NCBI RefSeq assembly: GCF_030646155.1
Contig: NZ_JAUTDN010000041.1
Span: 1-52,745 of the forward strand
Direction of reading: 5' to 3'
DNA length: 52,745 bases
Source: Conexibacter sp. CPCC 205762
GTDB lineage: Bacteria; Actinomycetota; Thermoleophilia; Solirubrobacterales; Solirubrobacteraceae
The notes beneath the pieces are model-generated. The model saw nothing but the letters and a program-made list of their open reading frames with translations. It ran no database searches and was not told where the DNA came from. Positions within the stretch are counted from its first letter, which is position 1. The number at the start of each line of letters is the position of its first letter. The position numbers were made by a program, and so were the translations under genes. Of this stretch, positions 6,920 through 15,198 are shown in pieces.

Positions 6920-7554
6920 GCGCGCTGCACGAGAGGCTGGTCATCGCGGTTCCCCGCGGTGCGCTGATGAAGGAGTCGCTCGACCTGCTCGACGGGCTCG
7001 GGATCGACACCAGCGAGGTCCGCGCCAACGACCGCAAGCTGCTGTTCGAGGACGTCGGCATCGTCACGATGCGGCCCTCGGACGTGCCGACCTACGTCGA
7101 GGCCGGCGCCGCCGACATCGGCATAACCGGCAAGGACGTGCTGATGGAGCAGCCCGAGCGCGAGGTCTACGAGCTGCTCGACCTCGGCTTCGGCCGCTGC
7201 ACGATGGTTCTCGCCTCGGTCGCCGGCGACGACGCCGGCGCTCGCGCGCTGCGCCGCCTCGGCGTGATGCGGGTCGCGACCAAGTACCGCAAGATCGCGC
7301 TCCAGCACTTCGCCCGCACCGGCCGCCAGGCCGAGATCGTCGAGGTCAAGGGCTCGGTCGAGCTGGCGCCGCTGACCGGCATGGTCGACGCGATCGTCGA
7401 CCTGACCGCGACCGGCACGACGCTGCGCGAGAACGGCCTCGTCGTGCGCGAGGAGATCGCGACGACGACGGCGCGCCTGATCGCCAACCCGGTCGCGCAC
7501 AAGCTGAAGGCCGGTGCGATCGACGCGATCGTGGAGCGGCTGCGTGCGGCTTGA
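6916..7554 (+). CDS. hisG: ATP phosphoribosyltransferase catalytic subunit, short form (HisG)
   Basis: 212 aa, the short HisG class without the C-terminal regulatory domain. It condenses ATP with PRPP to start histidine synthesis. Conserved segments include IAVPRGALMKES at the N-terminus, the ADIGITGKDVLME stretch, RVATKYRKIA, and the PRPP-binding loop VDLTATGTTLREN. The short form needs HisZ for activity and feedback control, and hisZ is immediately upstream with an ATGA overlap. Confidence 0.96.
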   Translation: MSALHERLVIAVPRGALMKESLDLLDGLGIDTSEVRANDRKLLFEDVGIVTMRPSDVPTYVEAGAADIGITGKDVLMEQPEREVYELLDLGFGRCTMVLASVAGDDAGARALRRLGVMRVATKYRKIALQHFARTGRQAEIVEVKGSVELAPLTGMVDAIVDLTATGTTLRENGLVVREEIATTTARLIANPVAHKLKAGAIDAIVERLRAA

Positions 7555-8824
7555 GCGGTTCACGCTCGCCGGCCTGAGCCACGTCGACCAGCTCGCGCGC
7601 GAGCTGCGCGCGCTCGCGCCCGGCGGCGCCTCGGTCGCCGAGCCGGTCGCCGCGATCCTCGCCGACGTGCGCAGACGCGGCGACGCGGCCGTCGTCGAGC
7701 TGACGCGCACGCACGACACCGGCGGGGTGGAGCCGAAGCCGCTGCGCGTCAGCGACGCGGAGCTGCAGGCGGCGCTCGCCGCGCTGGACCCGCAGGTGCG
7801 GGCCGCGCTGGAGGTCGCCGCGCAGAACATCGGCGTCGTCGCCGCGGTCGGGCTCGACGAGGAGCGCGAGGTGACGCTCGGCCACGGCCAGACCGTGCGC
7901 CTGCGCGAGATCCCCGTCCGTCGTGCCGCCGTCTACGTCCCGGGCGGCCGCGCGCCGTACCCGAGCACCGTCCTGATGGGCGTCGTGACCGCTGTCACCG
8001 CCGGCGTAGAGGAGGTCGTGCTGTGCGCGCCGCCCGGCCCCGACGGCGACGTCCACCCGGCGATCCTCGCGGCGGCCGCGCTCGCGGGCGCGACCGAGGT
8101 GTACCGGATGGGCGGCGCGCAGGCGATCGCCGCGCTCTCCTACGGGACCGAGACGGTCGCGCCGGTCGACGTGATCGTCGGGCCGGGATCGCTGTGGGTG
8201 CAGGAGGCCAAGCGCCAGGTGCAGGGCGCGGGCCTCGTCGGGATCGACGGCTTCGCCGGCCCCAGCGACCTGCTCGTCGTGCTCGACGTCGGCGCCGACG
8301 TGCGGCTCGCCGCGCTCGACCTGCGCGCGCAGGCGGAGCACGGCCACGACTCGCTCGTCGTCGCCGTCTCGCCCGACGAGTCGGACCTCGACGCGCTCTC
8401 CGACGGGCTCTCGCTGACCCCGGAGCCGGGTATCGGCGCGCTCGTGCAGACGGCTGACCTGGAGCAGGCGCTCGCGGTCGCCAACGCCTATGCACCGGAG
8501 CACCTGGAGCTGATCGGCCCCGGCGCCGAGGCGCTCGCGCCGGGCGTCCGCAACGCCGGCTGCCTGTTCGTCGGCCGCGGCGGCGCGACCGCCTTCGGCG
8601 ACTACGTCGCCGGCTCCAACCACACGCTGCCGACCGACGGCGCGGCGCGCTTCGCCTCGGGCCTCAGCGCGCGCCACTTCGTCCGCCGCATGGCGGAGGT
8701 GCGGATCCCTGACCAGGCTGCCTCTCAGCTCGCGCTCGCGGGGATCGCGATCGCCGACGCGGAGGGCTTCACGATGCACGCCGAGTCGATGGCGGCGCGC
8801 ATGCGGGAGAATCTCGACTCATGA
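7544..8824 (+). CDS. hisD: Histidinol dehydrogenase (HisD)
   Basis: 426 aa from GTG 7544. HisD is a zinc enzyme that oxidises L-histidinol to L-histidine in two NAD-dependent steps. Recognisable segments are VYVPGGRAPYPSTVLM, MGGAQAIAALSYGTE, VDVIVGPGSLWVQEAKR, DGFAGPSDLLV, LRAQAEHGHDS with the zinc-binding Gln/His, and NHTLPTDGAARF. I chose GTG 7544 (RLERFTLAGL), which overlaps hisG by 11 bp; an in-frame ATG at 7514 would add ten residues that do not look like HisD. The stop overlaps hisB by 4 bp. Confidence 0.96.
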   Translation: MRLERFTLAGLSHVDQLARELRALAPGGASVAEPVAAILADVRRRGDAAVVELTRTHDTGGVEPKPLRVSDAELQAALAALDPQVRAALEVAAQNIGVVAAVGLDEEREVTLGHGQTVRLREIPVRRAAVYVPGGRAPYPSTVLMGVVTAVTAGVEEVVLCAPPGPDGDVHPAILAAAALAGATEVYRMGGAQAIAALSYGTETVAPVDVIVGPGSLWVQEAKRQVQGAGLVGIDGFAGPSDLLVVLDVGADVRLAALDLRAQAEHGHDSLVVAVSPDESDLDALSDGLSLTPEPGIGALVQTADLEQALAVANAYAPEHLELIGPGAEALAPGVRNAGCLFVGRGGATAFGDYVAGSNHTLPTDGAARFASGLSARHFVRRMAEVRIPDQAASQLALAGIAIADAEGFTMHAESMAARMRENLDS

Positions 8825-9417
8825 GCGACCGCACCGCGACGATCGACCGCAAGACCGGCGAGACAGACATCCACCTGACGCTCGGGCTCGACGGCGACGG
8901 CGCCGGGCAGCGCGAGACCGGGGTCGGCTTCTTCGACCACATGCTCGACCTGCTCGCCCGCCACGGCCGGCTCGACCTGACGGTCGCCGCCAGCGGCGAC
9001 CTGCAGACCGGCTCCCACCACACCGTCGAGGACGTCGGCATCTGCATCGGGCAGGCGATCGACCGCGCGCTCGGCGACCGCAGAGGGATCTACCGCTACG
9101 GCTCGGCGACCGTGCCGATGGACGAGGCGCGCGCCTCCGCCCACATCGACATCTCGGGCCGCGCCTACGTCGCCTGGGAGGCGTCGCTGCCGCCCGGCGC
9201 GATCGGCAACTTCGAGAACGAGCTGGCGGAGGAGTTCTTCCGCGCCGTCGCCGGCAACGCCAGAATGGCGCTCCACCTGAAGGTGGAGGCCGGCACGAAC
9301 ATCCACCACATCGTCGAGGCGCTCTTCAAGGCGTTCGCGCGGGCGCTGCGCGCCGCCGTCGCGATCGACCCGACGGAGAAGGGCGTCCCCAGCACGAAGG
9401 GGACGCTCACGGCATGA
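8821..9417 (+). CDS. hisB: Imidazoleglycerol-phosphate dehydratase (HisB)
   Basis: 198 aa, the monofunctional size, without the phosphatase domain of the enterobacterial fusion. It dehydrates imidazole-glycerol phosphate to imidazole-acetol phosphate at a di-manganese centre. The metal ligands are in the two duplicated motifs FFDHMLDLLARHG and GSHHTVEDVGI, then the DEARASAHIDISGR segment and TNIHHIVEALFKAFARALR near the C-terminus. It overlaps hisD and hisH by 4 bp each. Confidence 0.97.
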   Translation: MSDRTATIDRKTGETDIHLTLGLDGDGAGQRETGVGFFDHMLDLLARHGRLDLTVAASGDLQTGSHHTVEDVGICIGQAIDRALGDRRGIYRYGSATVPMDEARASAHIDISGRAYVAWEASLPPGAIGNFENELAEEFFRAVAGNARMALHLKVEAGTNIHHIVEALFKAFARALRAAVAIDPTEKGVPSTKGTLTA

Positions 9418-10085
9418 GCGCCGCCCCGCAGATCGCGATCCTCGACTACGGGATGGGCAACCGCCGCTCGGTCGAGAAGGCGTTCGCGCACGTCGGCGCG
9501 ACGCCGGTCGTGACGCGCGACCACGAGCGGATCCGCGCCGCCGACGGCGTCGTCGTGCCGGGCGTCGGCGCCTTCCCGCGGGCGATGCGCAACCTGCGCG
9601 AGCTGGGGCTGGACGAGGTCGTGCGCGAGCGCGCCGCCGCCGGCGTGCCGGTGCTCGGCATCTGCCTCGGCATGCAGCTGCTGTTCGAGCGCTCGGTCGA
9701 GGTCGAGCCGGCGACCGGGCTCGGCCTGCTCGCCGGCGAGGTCACGCCGCTGGACGCGAAGGGCGAGCGGGTCCCGCACATCGGCTGGAACGTCGTCCGC
9801 TTCGAGCGCGCGACGCGGCTCAACGCCGCCCTGCCCGAGGCGGTCGCCTTCTACCACGTGCACTCGTTCGTGGTGCGCCCGACCGATCCCTCCGACGCGC
9901 TCGGCACCGCCGTCTACGGCGAGCGCTTCGTCAGCGCGGTCGCGCGCGACAACGTCTTCGGCGTGCAGTTCCACCCCGAGAAGTCCTCGCAGTTCGGTCT
10001 CAGGCTGCTTGCCAGCTTCAGCGCCGCGTGCGGCGGCTCGGACGGCGCCCTTCCCGACCACGAACCCTCGCGAGCGACCGCATGA
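9414..10085 (+). CDS. hisH: Imidazole glycerol phosphate synthase, glutaminase subunit (HisH)
   Basis: 223 aa, class I glutamine amidotransferase that supplies ammonia to HisF. The catalytic triad is visible: the nucleophile in GICLGMQLLF, and the His/Glu pair in FGVQFHPEKSS. The oxyanion strand reads VPGVGAFPRAMRNL. After the normal end (LRLLASFSAAC) there is an extra tail of about 20 residues up to the stop, which overlaps the hisA start by 4 bp. Confidence 0.96.
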   Translation: MSAAPQIAILDYGMGNRRSVEKAFAHVGATPVVTRDHERIRAADGVVVPGVGAFPRAMRNLRELGLDEVVRERAAAGVPVLGICLGMQLLFERSVEVEPATGLGLLAGEVTPLDAKGERVPHIGWNVVRFERATRLNAALPEAVAFYHVHSFVVRPTDPSDALGTAVYGERFVSAVARDNVFGVQFHPEKSSQFGLRLLASFSAACGGSDGALPDHEPSRATA

Positions 10086-10819
10086 TCCTCTATCCCGCCA
10101 TCGACATCCGCGGCGGCAGCGCCGTGCGTCTCAGACAGGGCGACTTCGCCGACGAGACCGTCTACGACGCCGACCCGCTCAGCGCCGCGCGCGCCTGGGT
10201 CGAGGGCGGCGCCAGATGGCTGCACGTCGTCGACCTCGACGGCGCCCGTGACGGCAGACCGGCCAACCTCCACCACCTGCAGCGGATCGCCTCCGAGCTG
10301 GGCGTGCCGGTCGAGTTCGGCGGCGGGCTGCGCTCGCGCGCCTCGGTCGACGCGGCGCTGAGCGCCGGCGCTGAGCGCGTGATCCTCGGCACGGCCGCCT
10401 TCAAGGACGTCGACTTCCTCGACGACGTCGTCGCCGCCCACGGCGGGCGCGTCGTCGTCTCCGTCGACGTGCGCGGCGGCAAGGTCGCCAGCGCCGGCTG
10501 GACCGAGCAGACCGAGATGGAGGCCGTCTCCGTCATCGACCATCTGCAGCGGCGCGGCGTGAAGAAGTTCGTCTACTCGAACATCGAGCGCGACGGGATG
10601 CTGACCGGGCCCGACCTCGACGAGGTGCGCGGGATCGCCGACGCCGTCAAGGGCAGCTTCATCTACTCCGGCGGGATCGGCTCGCTCGACCACCTCGCGG
10701 CGCTCGCGTCGCTGCGGCAGGTCAACCTCAACGGCGTGATCGTCGGCAAGGCGCTGTACGAGAACAAGTTCACCGTCGGCGAGGCGCTGGAGGCGCTGAA
10801 GCCGGCGGCGAAGGCGTAG
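10082..10819 (+). CDS. hisA: Phosphoribosylformimino-AICAR-P isomerase (HisA)
   Basis: 245 aa, a TIM-barrel isomerase that opens the ribose of ProFAR in histidine synthesis. The barrel has duplicated phosphate-binding loops: PAIDIRGGSAVRL at the first strand with the catalytic Asp, EFGGGLRSRASVD, and IYSGGIGSLDHLAAL. The second catalytic Asp is in SNIERDGMLTGPD. In some actinobacteria this enzyme (PriA) also serves tryptophan synthesis; sequence inspection cannot decide that here. The start overlaps hisH (ATGA). Confidence 0.93.
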   Translation: MILYPAIDIRGGSAVRLRQGDFADETVYDADPLSAARAWVEGGARWLHVVDLDGARDGRPANLHHLQRIASELGVPVEFGGGLRSRASVDAALSAGAERVILGTAAFKDVDFLDDVVAAHGGRVVVSVDVRGGKVASAGWTEQTEMEAVSVIDHLQRRGVKKFVYSNIERDGMLTGPDLDEVRGIADAVKGSFIYSGGIGSLDHLAALASLRQVNLNGVIVGKALYENKFTVGEALEALKPAAKA

Positions 10820-10833
10820 GCGGGCTGCTCTCC

Positions 10834-11601
10834 GTGCACGCCAAGCGCGTCATCCCGTGCCTCGACGTCGACAACGGCCGTGTCGTCAAGGGCACGAACT
10901 TCGTCGACCTGAGAGATGCCGGCGACCCGATCGAGCTGGCTGAGCGCTACGACGCCGCCGGCGCCGACGAGCTGGTCTTCCTCGACATCACGGCGACCTC
11001 CTCGCAGCGCGAGACGGTCGTCGAGCTGGCGCGCCGGACGGCCGACAACGTCTTCATCCCGTTCACGATCGGCGGCGGAATCCGCTCGGTCGAGGATGCG
11101 CAGGCGGTCCTCGACGCCGGCGCCGACAAGGTCGCGGTCAACTCGGCCGCGGTCAAGCGGCCGGAGCTGATCGGCGAAATGGCCGAGCAGTTCGGCGCGC
11201 AGTGCGTCGTGCTCGCGATCGACGCCAAGCAGCGGGCTGACGGCGATGGCTGGGAGGTCTTCGTCGCGGGCGGTCGCACGCCGACCGGGCGCGACGCGGT
11301 CGCGTGGGCGCGCGAGGGCGCCGAGCGCGGGGCGGGGGAGATCCTGCTGACCTCGATGGACAGGGACGGCAGCAACGACGGCTACGACCTGCCGCTGACG
11401 CATGCGGTCGCGGAGGCGGTCTCGATCCCGGTGATCGCCTCCGGCGGTGCCGGCACGCTCGACCACCTCAGCGAGGCGCTCGCGGCCGGGGCCGACGCGG
11501 TGCTGTGCGCCTCGATCCTCCACTACGGCAGATTCACGGTCGAGCAGATCAAGCAGCATCTCGCCGGGGCCGGCGTCTCGATCCGGCCGATTGGCGCCTG
11601 A
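10834..11601 (+). CDS. hisF: Imidazole glycerol phosphate synthase, cyclase subunit (HisF)
   Basis: 255 aa TIM barrel that uses ammonia from HisH to form imidazole glycerol phosphate and AICAR. Both catalytic aspartates are in place: RVIPCLDVDNGRVVKG near residue 11 and LLTSMDRDGSNDGYD near residue 170-180. Phosphate loops are TIGGGIRSVEDA and IASGGAGTLDHLSEA. GTG start. This is the last his gene of the run; hisC, hisE and hisI are not in the window. Confidence 0.97.
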   Translation: MHAKRVIPCLDVDNGRVVKGTNFVDLRDAGDPIELAERYDAAGADELVFLDITATSSQRETVVELARRTADNVFIPFTIGGGIRSVEDAQAVLDAGADKVAVNSAAVKRPELIGEMAEQFGAQCVVLAIDAKQRADGDGWEVFVAGGRTPTGRDAVAWAREGAERGAGEILLTSMDRDGSNDGYDLPLTHAVAEAVSIPVIASGGAGTLDHLSEALAAGADAVLCASILHYGRFTVEQIKQHLAGAGVSIRPIGA

Positions 11602-11717
11602 GCGCGCTTGACCGGTTCCCGGTGCGACGTTAGCGTCGCGCGATCGGGGCGAATCGCGACTGGGACCTGACCGACGAGGAGCGGCAGCTGCGACTGCTGC
11701 TGCGCCTGCTCGGCCTC

Positions 11718-14669
11718 GTGCTGCTGCTGGCGGCGCTGATCTACTTCCTCGGCCCGATGGCCGGGCCGGCGCAGTCGTTCTACGGGCGCGCGCCGTTCGT
11801 CGCCAACTCGGTGCCGAAGGTGACGCTGCTGGCGCTCGCGGCGCTGTACGCGGCCGGCTCGCCGCGGCGGCGGGGGCACGTGGTGGTGCTGTTCGTCGCC
11901 GCGCACCTGGTGAGCGTCGGGGCGATGGTGCTGGCGCTGCTGTTCGGCGCGACGGGCGGGACGGCCGACCTCGGCTTCGCGACCCCGTCGATCGCGACGG
12001 TGCTGTGGGGCGCGATCGTGCTCGACGGCGTGATCACGGGCCTGACGGCGTTGATGTACGTGCGTGCACATCGTGCGGCGGCGCGGGTCGGCGGGCTCAG
12101 CGGGCGGGCGTGGACGTTGAAGGCGGAGCTGGCGGATCCGCTCGCGCCGGGGGGTTCGGCGCCGGCCGCGTCCGCGGGGGAGGCGTCCGCGGGCGAGGCG
12201 TCCGTGGGCGAGGCGTCCGCGGGCGAGCCAGCGGCGGGCGAAGCGATCTCGGGCGAGGCGGAGCTGACGGCGGCGGAGCGGCGCCTGCGCGGCGTCGCGA
12301 TCGGGCTGACGGCGCTGTTCGGGGTGCTCGGGCTCGCGTACGTCGCCGGGTTCGTGCTGCACGGGACGCGCGATGCGTTCACGCAGCTGCCGTTCGTGAC
12401 GAACTCGACCGTGCTGTGCGCCGGGATCGCGCTGCTGTGCGGGACGGTCGCGGGCGATGTGCGGCGCAACCTGCCGCTCGCCGGTCCTGCCCTCAGCGCG
12501 CTGCTGCTGAGCGCGCTCGTCGACGGCGCCTACCTCGCCTTCCGGCTCGACGCCGGCGACCGCTTCCCGCTGTGGGGCTGGGAGCCGACCGTCAGCGGCG
12601 TGCTGTGGATCCTGCTGGCGATACAGCTCGCCGCCGGCCTCGGCCTGTGGGCGGCGACCTCCGCGGCCTGGAGAGCGCGCGAGCGGATCGCCTTCCTCGG
12701 CCCGCTCCAGCAGCGTGCGCTGCTCGCGCTCGCCGACGTGCTGATCGCCGCCGAGGCCGACGAGCCGGAGGCCGTGCCGCCGCGCCAGATCGCCGCCAAC
12801 GTCGAGCGCTACGTCGGCTCGATCCGCGCCCGCCGCGTCTGGGTCTACAGACTGGCGCTCGCGGTGCTGGAGCTGCGGCCGCTGCTGGCCGGCTGGCCGC
12901 CGCTGTCGCAGATCGAGCCGCAGGCCCGGCGCGACTTCCTCCAGCGCCGCTTCCTCAGACCGCCGCCGTGGCCGCGCTTCGCCAAGAACCTGACGCAGGT
13001 GACGATCCGCGTCGGCCAGCAGCTCTCCTTCGCCGGCTACTACAACGACCCGGGAGCGTGGCCGTCGATCGGCTACACGCCCTTCTCGCAGCGCGGCCGG
13101 CCGGTGCCGAAGGCGGCGCCGCTGAGACTCAGCGTCGACACGCCGGAGAGCGTCGAGGGCGAGACGATCGAGGCCGACGTCTGCGTGATCGGCTCCGGCG
13201 CCGGCGGTGCGATCCTCGCCTACGAGCTGGCCAGAGCCGGCCGCGACGTGCTGCTGCTGGAGAAGGGCCCGTACGTGCAGCCGCACCAGTTCAGCGAGGA
13301 CGAGGTCGAGATGATCGGCCAGCTGTACGGCGACGGGATCATGCAGCAGACGACCGACTTCCGCTTCACCGTGCTGCAGGGCAGCTGCGTCGGCGGCTCG
13401 ACGACCGTCAACAACGCCGTCTGCTTCCGCACCCCCGAGCCGGTGCTGAGACGCTGGAACGACGGCGGCGCCGCGCTCGACCTGACGCGGCTGGCGGCCT
13501 CGTGGGACGAGGTCGAGGCCTTCCTCGACGTCCACACGCAGACCGAGGCGGTGCTCAACCGCTCCGGCTCGCTCTACCTCAGAGGCGCGGCGGCGATCGG
13601 CGGCGCGGCGGTGCTCGAGCGCGAGGTCGTGCGCGCGAACGTGCGCGACTGCGTCGGCTCCGGCTACTGCAACATCGGCTGCGCGTACGGCCGCAAGCTG
13701 TCGATGCTCGACCGCACGCTGCCGCGCGCGCAGGCCGACTTCCCCGGCCGCGTGCGGATCGTCGCCGAGTGCGAGGTCGAGCGGCTGCGCACGAGCGGCG
13801 GCAGACCGGCGCGCGTCGCCGACGTGCGCGCGCGGCTCGGCGGCAGCGGCGGCAAGGGCGGCCGGATGGTGACGATCCGGGCGCAGGACGTGGTCGTCTC
13901 CGCGGGGGCGATCGCGTCGTCGTACCTGCTGCTGCGCAGCGGGATCGGCGGGCTGTTCGGCCCCGGGCCGCGGCTGCCGGTCGGGCGCGGGCTGTGCTTC
14001 AACATGGGCGCGCCGCTGACGGCCGAGTTCGCCGAGCCGGTGCGCGCCTACGACGGCCTGCAGATCTCCCACTACGGGATCCCGCAGCAGCAGCACGGCT
14101 TCGTCTTCGAGACCTGGTTCAACCCGCCGGTCGCGCAGGCGCTGAACATGCCCGGCTGGTTCGAGCGCCACTTCGACAACATGCGCCGCTACGACCACCT
14201 GATGGCGGTCGGCGTGATCGCCGGGACGGCCGGCAACGCGCGCGTCAGACGGGCGCTGACCGGCGGCTCCGACATCTCCTACCGGCCGCGGCCGGAGGAC
14301 CTCAGAACGCTCGGGCGCGGGCTGACGCTGCTCGGCGAGCTGCTGTTCGCGGCCGGCGCCGAGCGGGTGATGCTGAACACCTGGGGCTGGGACGAGATGC
14401 GCAGCGCCGCCGAGCTGCCGCGGATCGCCGAGCTGGTGATGGATCCCGACTACGTCACGCTCGGGACCGGACACCCGCAGGGCGGCAACGCGATCTCGGC
14501 CGACCCGCGCCGCGGCGTCGTCGATCCGCAGCTGCGCGTCCACGGCTTCGACAACCTGCACGTCTGCGACGCGAGCGTCTTCCCGAGCTCGATCTCCGTC
14601 AACCCGCAGCTGACGGTGATGGGGCTGGCGCACTACGCGGCGCCGCTGATCGCCGCCGGGAGGCGGTGA
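11718..14669 (+). CDS. Membrane-anchored GMC-family oxidoreductase
   Basis: 983 aa from GTG 11718. The N-terminal half holds about eight hydrophobic segments in two blocks (about 1-115 and 190-315) separated by an Ala/Gly/Glu repeat linker. Both blocks contain a matching PFVxNS motif, at residues 26-31 and 225-230. A short soluble region follows (320-475). The GMC flavoenzyme covers about 485-983: the FAD-binding VIGSGAGGAILAYELARAG, GSCVGGSTTVNNAV, TGHPQGGNAIS with the catalytic His, and HVCDASVFPSSISVNPQLT. GMC enzymes oxidise alcohols or sterols; the closest general resemblance is to long-chain alcohol oxidases. The frame stays open back to 11634 without ATG, GTG or TTG, and the upstream residues look coding, so the true start is uncertain. 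Confidence 0.85.
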   Translation: MLLLAALIYFLGPMAGPAQSFYGRAPFVANSVPKVTLLALAALYAAGSPRRRGHVVVLFVAAHLVSVGAMVLALLFGATGGTADLGFATPSIATVLWGAIVLDGVITGLTALMYVRAHRAAARVGGLSGRAWTLKAELADPLAPGGSAPAASAGEASAGEASVGEASAGEPAAGEAISGEAELTAAERRLRGVAIGLTALFGVLGLAYVAGFVLHGTRDAFTQLPFVTNSTVLCAGIALLCGTVAGDVRRNLPLAGPALSALLLSALVDGAYLAFRLDAGDRFPLWGWEPTVSGVLWILLAIQLAAGLGLWAATSAAWRARERIAFLGPLQQRALLALADVLIAAEADEPEAVPPRQIAANVERYVGSIRARRVWVYRLALAVLELRPLLAGWPPLSQIEPQARRDFLQRRFLRPPPWPRFAKNLTQVTIRVGQQLSFAGYYNDPGAWPSIGYTPFSQRGRPVPKAAPLRLSVDTPESVEGETIEADVCVIGSGAGGAILAYELARAGRDVLLLEKGPYVQPHQFSEDEVEMIGQLYGDGIMQQTTDFRFTVLQGSCVGGSTTVNNAVCFRTPEPVLRRWNDGGAALDLTRLAASWDEVEAFLDVHTQTEAVLNRSGSLYLRGAAAIGGAAVLEREVVRANVRDCVGSGYCNIGCAYGRKLSMLDRTLPRAQADFPGRVRIVAECEVERLRTSGGRPARVADVRARLGGSGGKGGRMVTIRAQDVVVSAGAIASSYLLLRSGIGGLFGPGPRLPVGRGLCFNMGAPLTAEFAEPVRAYDGLQISHYGIPQQQHGFVFETWFNPPVAQALNMPGWFERHFDNMRRYDHLMAVGVIAGTAGNARVRRALTGGSDISYRPRPEDLRTLGRGLTLLGELLFAAGAERVMLNTWGWDEMRSAAELPRIAELVMDPDYVTLGTGHPQGGNAISADPRRGVVDPQLRVHGFDNLHVCDASVFPSSISVNPQLTVMGLAHYAAPLIAAGRR
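12168..12227. repeat. Four 15-bp tandem repeats in the GMC gene linker
   Basis: Four contiguous 15-bp units of the form GCGTCCGCGGGCGAG (12168, 12183, 12198, 12213) have one or two changes between copies and encode Ala-Ser-Ala-Gly-Glu. They lie in the linker between the two membrane blocks of the GMC oxidoreductase and keep the frame. Confidence 0.85.
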
Positions 14670-14676
14670 GCGCGCC

Positions 14677-15198
14677 GTGCCGCTGCCGCCCGACCACGTC
14701 ACCGTGACGGTTCCGCGCGTCGCCGCGCTGCTGGTCTTCTACGGCGCGCTGTTCGTGATGGTGCGCGCGCTCGGGACGAAGACGATCGAGCCGCGCGAGC
14801 GGCGGACGTTCGTCGCGATCGGGCTCGTCTGGGGGCCGTCGGTCTTCCTCGCCAACTGGCTGCTCTACAAGGCCGGCGCGATGAGCTTCCTGCCGTGGGT
14901 CAACAACGCGCTGCACACGCTGCTGTGGATCGGCTTCATCCTCACGTGGCTCTACCTCGGCGTGCGCGAGCGCGAGTCGCTGCTGGTGCAGTGCGTCCTG
15001 TTCGCGACCTTCAGCCTGATCGTCAAGTACGCCGAGCAGCTGCTGTTCGGCACCTGGGAGCACGGCAGCTTCTTCGGGATCGGCGACAACGGCGCCTACG
15101 TGCTCGGCTGGTCGCTGGCCGACGGCACCTATCCGCTGCTGACGCTGTTCGGGCTGCGCTTCGCCTCGCGCTGGATCCGCGGGCTGGTCGTGCTCTAG
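14677..15198 (+). CDS. Membrane protein paired with the GMC oxidoreductase
   Basis: 173 aa with four or five hydrophobic segments and no recognised family name. The segment from residue 72 (LPWVNNALHTLLWIGF, followed by a charged turn VRERE and LLVQCVLFATFSLIVKYAEQ) resembles the PFVxNS membrane blocks of the adjacent GMC protein in motif, spacing and topology. This suggests a shared membrane module. The GTG start is 7 bp after the GMC stop, with GGGAGG upstream. The two are probably co-transcribed, and the protein may assist or carry electrons for the oxidoreductase; that role is inference. Confidence 0.78.
   Translation: MPLPPDHVTVTVPRVAALLVFYGALFVMVRALGTKTIEPRERRTFVAIGLVWGPSVFLANWLLYKAGAMSFLPWVNNALHTLLWIGFILTWLYLGVRERESLLVQCVLFATFSLIVKYAEQLLFGTWEHGSFFGIGDNGAYVLGWSLADGTYPLLTLFGLRFASRWIRGLVVL

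Noticed and set aside
11523..14702. A 1059-codon minus-strand frame opposite the GMC oxidoreductase
   Set aside because: It lacks recognisable domains and has the composition of an antisense shadow, while the plus strand encodes clear FAD-binding and GMC motifs.
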